From positions 1 through 64,000 of the forward strand of contig NZ_JAURYQ010000041.1 in assembly GCF_030653815.1 (NCBI RefSeq): a stretch of 64,000 bases of DNA. Reading direction: 5' to 3'. This DNA is from Rhodoferax sp. (lineage in GTDB: Bacteria; Pseudomonadota; Gammaproteobacteria; Burkholderiales; Burkholderiaceae_C). The position numbers and the translations under genes were made by a program. Positions 59,548 to 64,000 of the stretch are shown one piece after another. The number at the start of each line of letters is the position of its first letter. Position 1 is the first letter of the stretch. Under the pieces are notes generated by a model. That model searched no databases, was not told the DNA's origin, and was given only the letters and a program-made list of their open reading frames with translations.

Positions 59548-60492
59548 ATGGCGACACAAAAAGTTCAGCCGTTGACGCAACTTTTTGAGGGCATTCGCCG
59601 GGCCCAGTCAGACGGGCGCTTTTCTCCTCACAAACCACTTCTGCTGCTGCTCGCATTGGCTCGCGCTCAACAAGGTGCCCAAAGATTAATTCGACTTGAA
59701 GATATTGACCTGCAACTGCAGCAACTGCTGAGTGAGTTCGGTCCCACGAATGCAGCTAAAAGCCGGCACTACCCATTTTGGCATTTGCGGACAGATGGCA
59801 AAGGGCAACTGTGGGAGGTGGTAGGGCCCGCCTCGTTGCTGCAACGAAACCCCGGTGCAACGCCGAACCTGAGCGAGCTAAAGCAAGCCAGCGTCTTTGC
59901 AGGCTTTTCTGAAACCGTAGATAAAAGCCTTAAACAAGATCCATCTTTGATTCCGGAGTTGGGGCAAATGTTGCTGCAAAGCTTTTTCCCAGAAACCTTG
60001 CATGCAGACATCGCTGATGCAATTGGGCTTGATCTGACTGTGACGGATCATCGTGTTGAAGAGCCTTCGGAAAGTTACGAATCAATAAGCAGGAAAAAGC
60101 GCACCCGAGCGTTCCGCGACATGGTGCTTCGGGCTTACGAATACCGCTGCTGTGTTTGCGGTTTTGATTTGCGTATTGGGCACATTCCCGCTGGACTGGA
60201 AGCCGCGCACATTCAATGGCATACCGCCGGAGGACCTGATATCGGTCCTAATGGACCGTCCCTTTGTGCTTTGCATCACAAGCTGTTTGATCTCGGTGCG
60301 TTCACTCTGACGCCCAATTCGCAAAAGATCGTTTTCAGTGAACATGCGGTCTCTGGGTCACGCGGACTGACGGGTGAGCTCCAGCATCACGGGAAAACCG
60401 CCCTTGAGCCCACGTCAAGCGAAGCGGCGCCAGGCGCCCATTTTCTCGAATGGAATTGGAGTCATGTGTTCAAAAAGGAAGCACGCCCTTGA
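59548..60492 (+). CDS. Putative phosphorothioate-DNA-binding HNH restriction endonuclease
   Basis: A 314-residue two-domain protein. The N-terminal part (about 1-150) matches the sulfur-binding domain of ScoMcrA/SprMcrA-type enzymes in its landmarks: SPHKPLLLLLALAR (H28-K29-P30), SEFGPTNAAK, and HYPFWHLR (Y75-P76-F77-W78). The C-terminal part is an HNH nuclease: CCVCG at 201-205, EAAHIQWH with H221, GPNG with N235, and CALHHKLFD with H243/H244. The family cuts DNA near phosphorothioate modifications as a defence. No dnd modification genes are nearby. Base composition is lower in GC than the neighbours, suggesting transfer. Domain assignment is by pattern only. Confidence 0.78.
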   Translation: MATQKVQPLTQLFEGIRRAQSDGRFSPHKPLLLLLALARAQQGAQRLIRLEDIDLQLQQLLSEFGPTNAAKSRHYPFWHLRTDGKGQLWEVVGPASLLQRNPGATPNLSELKQASVFAGFSETVDKSLKQDPSLIPELGQMLLQSFFPETLHADIADAIGLDLTVTDHRVEEPSESYESISRKKRTRAFRDMVLRAYEYRCCVCGFDLRIGHIPAGLEAAHIQWHTAGGPDIGPNGPSLCALHHKLFDLGAFTLTPNSQKIVFSEHAVSGSRGLTGELQHHGKTALEPTSSEAAPGAHFLEWNWSHVFKKEARP

Positions 60493-61194
60493 GCAGGCGC
60501 GTCTTCAAACAAGCCGAATCGGCGTCAACTGTAGGTTGTAGAGACGAAACACTCAATTTTTCAGCCTACTTCCGTCCAAGAGCTGACATTCTTGTGAACG
60601 GCCCACCGGTACGATTTCTGTCATCAGAAACCTTCTTAGAGGTGGTCGCCGACTTGTATGAAGTTGGTCCCGTCAGGTGCATGCAACGACTCCGAAACTA
60701 GATGAAAATTTTTGAGGAAATGTTCTGGCCATCCGTCGATGGCCTGCCTACAAAAACGAATCAGTATCACGGCTGCTCGTCGCTTTGCTTAAGCATTCAT
60801 TGATCTGAACTTGAAAATTTTTTAAGAACTTGCTCACCCCAAACTTTTGCCGCTAACCATGCGGCAAGCCTTTGGGTTCAAAGTCGAATATTCGGCAAGA
60901 CTTTGCCTGAAAAACCGACAAAACTTTGAATTCGGTTCAGCGTAACTCATTGATTTAAAATAGTAAGATAGGCAAATCTTTGCTCTCCCCTTTTGTAGGC
61001 GAACTCCCTTGTAAAACGCAGCAACACCCACCACGAACCGGCTTTGTCGCAATCGTGTGACAAAAGCTGCCCGAACGCCTTGCGGCTGTCGGGTCGTGTT
61101 GCCTCCGGTATTTTCTTTTTATCGGGCTGTCAAACTGATGGCCCACCCTGGGCTTGGGTTAGCTTTGACCTGCCCATCCATTCCCTGAGTTGTC
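60493..61194. other. 702 bp without a convincing gene, AT-rich
   Basis: Between the endonuclease and the SulP gene. Composition is lower in GC than the window average, with AT-rich patches near 60800-60840 and 60950-60980. A clean hairpin, TTGCCGC (60847-60853) and GCGGCAA (60861-60867), is followed by CTTTGggttCAAAG. A short open frame ending at 60701 shows no recognisable motif. No terminal inverted repeats, transposase remnant or tRNA was seen. The right end must hold the SulP promoter. Confidence 0.6.
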
Positions 61195-62670
61195 ATGAAT
61201 TCCTTGAAACAAGATTGGTTTTCCAATGTCCGAAACGATTTGCTGGCCGGCCTGGTCGTCGCGCTGGCGCTGATCCCGGAAGCCATCGCCTTCTCCATCA
61301 TTGCCGGCGTGGACCCCAAAATTGGCTTGTATGCGTCATTCAGCATTGCGGTGGTGACCGCGTTCATGGGCGGGCGCCCCGGCATGATCTCTGCGGCCAC
61401 CGGCGCCATGGCCTTGCTGATGGTGACCCTGGTCAAGGACCACGGCCTGCAGTACCTGCTGGCGGCCACCGTCCTGACCGGCGTTCTGCAGATCATCGCG
61501 GGCTGGGTCAATCTGGGGGCGCTGATGCGCTTTGTCTCGCGTTCGGTGGTCACCGGTTTTGTCAACGCCCTGGCGATTCTTATTTTTCTGGCCCAGTTGC
61601 CCGAGCTCACCAACGTGACCTGGCACGTGTACGCCATGACGGCAGCCGGCCTGGCCATCATCTACGGCTTGCCCTACCTGACCAAGGCCATTCCGTCGCC
61701 GCTGGTCACCATTGTGGTGCTGACGGCCGTGGCCATCTCTCTGGATCTGGACATCCGCACGGTGGGTGACATGGGTGCGCTGCCCGACAGCCTGCCGATG
61801 TTCCTGATCCCGGACATTCCGCTGAATCTGGAGACGCTGTTGATCATTTTCCCGTACTCCCTGACCCTGATGGTGGTGGGTTTGCTGGAGTCGCTGATGA
61901 CGGCGACCATCGTCGACGACCTGACCGACACCAAGAGCGACAAGAACCGCGAGTGCGTGGGACAAGGCGTGGCCAACATTGCGACAGGCTTCATCGGTGG
62001 CATGGCCGGTTGCGCCATGATCGGGCAGTCGATCATCAACATCAAGTCCGGCGGACGCGGGCGCCTGTCAACCTTTGCGGCGGGCATCTTCCTGTTGTTG
62101 ATGGTGGTGTTCCTGGGCGACTGGGTGGCCCGCATTCCGATGGCAGCCCTGGTGGCCGTGATGATCATGGTTTCCATCGGCACCTTCAGCTGGGGCTCGA
62201 TCCGCAACCTGCGCGAGCACCCGAAAAGCTCCAGTATGGTGATGATGGCCACGGTGGTGGTGACCGTGGCCACGCACGATCTGGCCAAAGGGGTGCTGGT
62301 GGGCGTGTTGCTGTCGGGCTTCTTCTTTGCGCAAAAGGTAGGCCGGATGCTGCGGATTCGCTCCAGGGCCGAGGACGAGGGCCGGGTTCGCGTCTACCAG
62401 GTCACAGGCCAGGTGTTCTTTGCCACGGCCGATCACTTCACCAATGCGTTCGACTACAAGGAAGTCATCGACAAAGTCTGCATCGACGTCAGCCGTGCCC
62501 ATTTCTGGGACATCACCGCCGTCAGCGCGCTGGACAAGGTGGTACTCAAGTTTCGCCGCGAGGGCGCTGACGTGGACATCATCGGTCTCAACGAAGCCAG
62601 CACCACCCTGGTCGACAAGTTTGGTGTGCACGACAAAGACGGCGCCGAAGACCTGTTGATGGGTCACTGA
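61195..62670 (+). CDS. SulP-family anion transporter with STAS domain
   Basis: A 491-residue SLC26/SulP transporter. About ten to twelve helices begin with [19 protein letters not shown] (the family signature, about 16-34) and [21 protein letters not shown] (in segments). The C-terminal cytoplasmic STAS domain is about 395-480 ([16 protein letters not shown], then [18 protein letters not shown]). Members move sulfate, bicarbonate or dicarboxylates. There is no carbonic anhydrase gene adjacent, so the ion is open. It is followed after 13 bp by a universal stress protein gene with which it likely forms an operon. Confidence 0.9.
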   Translation: MNSLKQDWFSNVRNDLLAGLVVALALIPEAIAFSIIAGVDPKIGLYASFSIAVVTAFMGGRPGMISAATGAMALLMVTLVKDHGLQYLLAATVLTGVLQIIAGWVNLGALMRFVSRSVVTGFVNALAILIFLAQLPELTNVTWHVYAMTAAGLAIIYGLPYLTKAIPSPLVTIVVLTAVAISLDLDIRTVGDMGALPDSLPMFLIPDIPLNLETLLIIFPYSLTLMVVGLLESLMTATIVDDLTDTKSDKNRECVGQGVANIATGFIGGMAGCAMIGQSIINIKSGGRGRLSTFAAGIFLLLMVVFLGDWVARIPMAALVAVMIMVSIGTFSWGSIRNLREHPKSSSMVMMATVVVTVATHDLAKGVLVGVLLSGFFFAQKVGRMLRIRSRAEDEGRVRVYQVTGQVFFATADHFTNAFDYKEVIDKVCIDVSRAHFWDITAVSALDKVVLKFRREGADVDIIGLNEASTTLVDKFGVHDKDGAEDLLMGH

Positions 62671-62683
62671 AAGGAAGCAGCAG

Positions 62684-63553
62684 ATGAACGCAAAGAACGA
62701 CAACAAAGTCATGGCCTGTGTGGATCAATCGGCCTATGCGGCCCATGTGGCTGACTACGCCGCCTGGGCAGCGCAGCGCATGGGTGCGCCCCTGGAGCTG
62801 CTGCATGTGATTGATCGGCACCCGGAAATCAGCAAGGGCGATGACCTCAGCGGCGCGTTGGGCATGGACGCCCAGGAAAAGCTGCTCGACCAGCTGTCGG
62901 CCGAAGACAACGCCAAGGCGCGCAGCGCCAAGGAGGCCGGGCGCTTGTTCCTCAACCAGCTGCGCCTGAGGGCGATGCAGGCGGGTGCGTCAGAGGTGGA
63001 CGTGCGCCAACGTTATGGTTCCCTGCAGGAAACCCTGGTGGAGCAGGAAGAGGGCGTTCGCCTGATCGTGCTCGGGCGTCGGGGCGAGTCTGCGCAGGTG
63101 ACGCAACGTGACCTGGGGCGCAACGTGGAGCGCATTGTTCGTGGCCTGCACAAACCCATATTGACGGTGACTGACGGCTTTGCCGCGCCCCGCAACGTGA
63201 TGATCGCCTTCGATGGTGGTGCCGTCACGCGCCGCGGTGTGGAAATGATCGCTGCCAGCCCCTTGTTTCGCGGCCTGCCGGTGCACATCCTGATGACGGG
63301 CAAAGAAAATGCGGAAGCGCCCAAGCAGATGGAGTGGGCTCGAAGCAAACTGCACGAGGCAGGTTTTGAGGTGGTGACGGTCATCCGGCCGGGGGATACC
63401 GAAAGCACCATCGCCACGTACATTGCCGAGCATTCCATCGATCTGTTGACCATGGGCTCTTACGGCCACTCCATGCTGCACAGCTGGTTGTTCGGCAGCA
63501 AGACCACAGACTTGCTGCGTGCCTCCAGGATCCCGACGCTGCTGCTGCGATAA
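62684..63553 (+). CDS. Tandem universal stress protein
   Basis: A 289-residue protein with two UspA domains, about 1-155 and 165-289. The first has VMACVDQSAYAAHVADYAAWAA and ends LIVLGRRGES. The second starts NVMIAFDGGAVTRRGVEM and ends LLTMGSYGHSMLHSWLFGSKT (in segments), with the ATP-binding G-x2-G-x9-G-S/T pattern best kept in the second. GGAAG lies before the ATG. Its coupling to SulP suggests a regulatory or energy-sensing role for the transporter, which is inference. Confidence 0.88.
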   Translation: MNAKNDNKVMACVDQSAYAAHVADYAAWAAQRMGAPLELLHVIDRHPEISKGDDLSGALGMDAQEKLLDQLSAEDNAKARSAKEAGRLFLNQLRLRAMQAGASEVDVRQRYGSLQETLVEQEEGVRLIVLGRRGESAQVTQRDLGRNVERIVRGLHKPILTVTDGFAAPRNVMIAFDGGAVTRRGVEMIAASPLFRGLPVHILMTGKENAEAPKQMEWARSKLHEAGFEVVTVIRPGDTESTIATYIAEHSIDLLTMGSYGHSMLHSWLFGSKTTDLLRASRIPTLLLR

Positions 63554-63787
63554 AAACCGCGTTTGGCATTGTCTGGATGTCTCTGCGGATGCATCAGAGC
63601 GAAAGCGCTCGCAGTCCTGCGGAAGAGACGGGTGCGCCATCACACAGACGCTGGCAGGATCGTGGTTTAAATTCATTTCTCCGGTTGCAGGCAAATCCTT
63701 TTGCTGTGCGTGGCAAGCAGCCAGGTTGACTCAGGTGTTCTGTGTCAATTTGCAGCCCAGATCACATCTGCCTTAATGGAGAAAATG

Positions 63788-63991
63788 ATGAACAACTTGC
63801 GATTATTGATTGTTGGTGCCGCCCCGCTACTGACGAGCGGCGTGGCCCTGGCGCAGACAGGAACCATGATGGGTGGTGATCACTCTGGCTTCGGCTGGAT
63901 GGGTGGCTACGGCGGTGTCTGGATGCCGGTCCTGCTCATTGTGGTGGTCGTCGCCCTGATGGTGCTGGTCATTCAGCGCAAGGACAAGTAA
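63788..63991 (+). CDS. Small exported or membrane protein, Met/Gly-rich
   Basis: A 67-residue protein (ATG at 63788; ATGs at 63785 and 63776 are alternatives, with GGAGA between). N-terminal hydrophobic signal about 4-22 ending ALAQ, then a short segment rich in Met, Gly and His (TGTMMGGDHSGFGWMGGYGG), and a C-terminal helix (PVLLIVVVVALMVLVI) with a basic end. The Met/His segment resembles small proteins near copper or oxidative stress genes, but there is no direct evidence of metal binding. The window ends just after its stop. Confidence 0.65.
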   Translation: MNNLRLLIVGAAPLLTSGVALAQTGTMMGGDHSGFGWMGGYGGVWMPVLLIVVVVALMVLVIQRKDK

Positions 63992-64000
63992 AGTGGAACA

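Noticed and set aside
60450..60701. 83-codon open frame overlapping the end of the endonuclease gene
   Set aside because: Starts inside the endonuclease gene, no ribosome site and no recognisable motif; noted only as part of the gene-poor segment.
60847..60883. Possible integron attC-like site from paired hairpins
   Set aside because: The RYYYAAC and GTTRRRY core sites are not present in the right places and there is no integrase or cassette array.

Overview
The window looks like chromosomal DNA from a GC-rich betaproteobacterium of the family Comamonadaceae. The gene orders rsmI / yraN-diaA-dolP, gatCAB / mreBCD-mrdA and mnmE-yidC-yidD-rnpA-rpmH / dnaA-dnaN-gyrB, together with protein flavour, suggest a Rhodoferax- or Polaromonas-like genome. 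This is inference from sequence; no database was searched. I found no tRNA, rRNA, CRISPR array, complete insertion sequence or prophage.

Layout. 0-9 kb: envelope stress genes (yraN, diaA-like, dolP), a beta-hydroxyacid dehydrogenase, the twitching motility ATPases pilT-pilU, yggS, and a large c-di-GMP protein with a periplasmic solute-binding sensor domain. 8.5-15.3 kb: a catabolic island with an Lrp regulator, arginase, a three-subunit flavin/Fe-S amine dehydrogenase of the HcnABC/opine-oxidase type, and a polar amino acid ABC importer. It resembles the arginine-opine catabolic regions of Ti plasmids. 15.3-23 kb: aroG-type DAHP synthase, glutathione peroxidase, lplT, alr, a PIN-domain toxin-antitoxin pair and a P-type cation ATPase. 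23-25 kb: a diheme cytochrome c overlapping a Tat-exported beta-propeller gene, a two-gene system I cannot assign. 25-36.8 kb: radA, ilvE, waaF, a two-component system, ampG-like, chrA, xth and pyrE. 36.8-45 kb: gatB-gatA-gatC, then mreB-mreC-mreD-mrdA running the other way. 45-49.7 kb: sulfite-exporter-like protein, GMC oxidoreductase and an MlaE/MlaF-like transporter pair. 49.6-59.2 kb: the replication-origin neighbourhood, where gene direction flips between rpmH (minus) and dnaA (plus) around DnaA boxes. 59.2-64 kb: HIT protein, an orphan phosphorothioate-sensing HNH endonuclease, 700 bp without a gene, then a SulP transporter, a tandem universal stress protein and a small membrane protein.

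A short palindromic repeat family recurs in intergenic spaces (about 14.1, 19.4, 19.5, 26.6, 28.5, 44.9 and 45.8 kb). Some copies carry compensating changes in both arms of the stem, which implies selection on a hairpin. One copy supplies the last codons and stop of a flavoprotein gene. The least explained pieces are this repeat family, the cytochrome/propeller pair, the opine-like island and the orphan type IV-like restriction enzyme near the origin.
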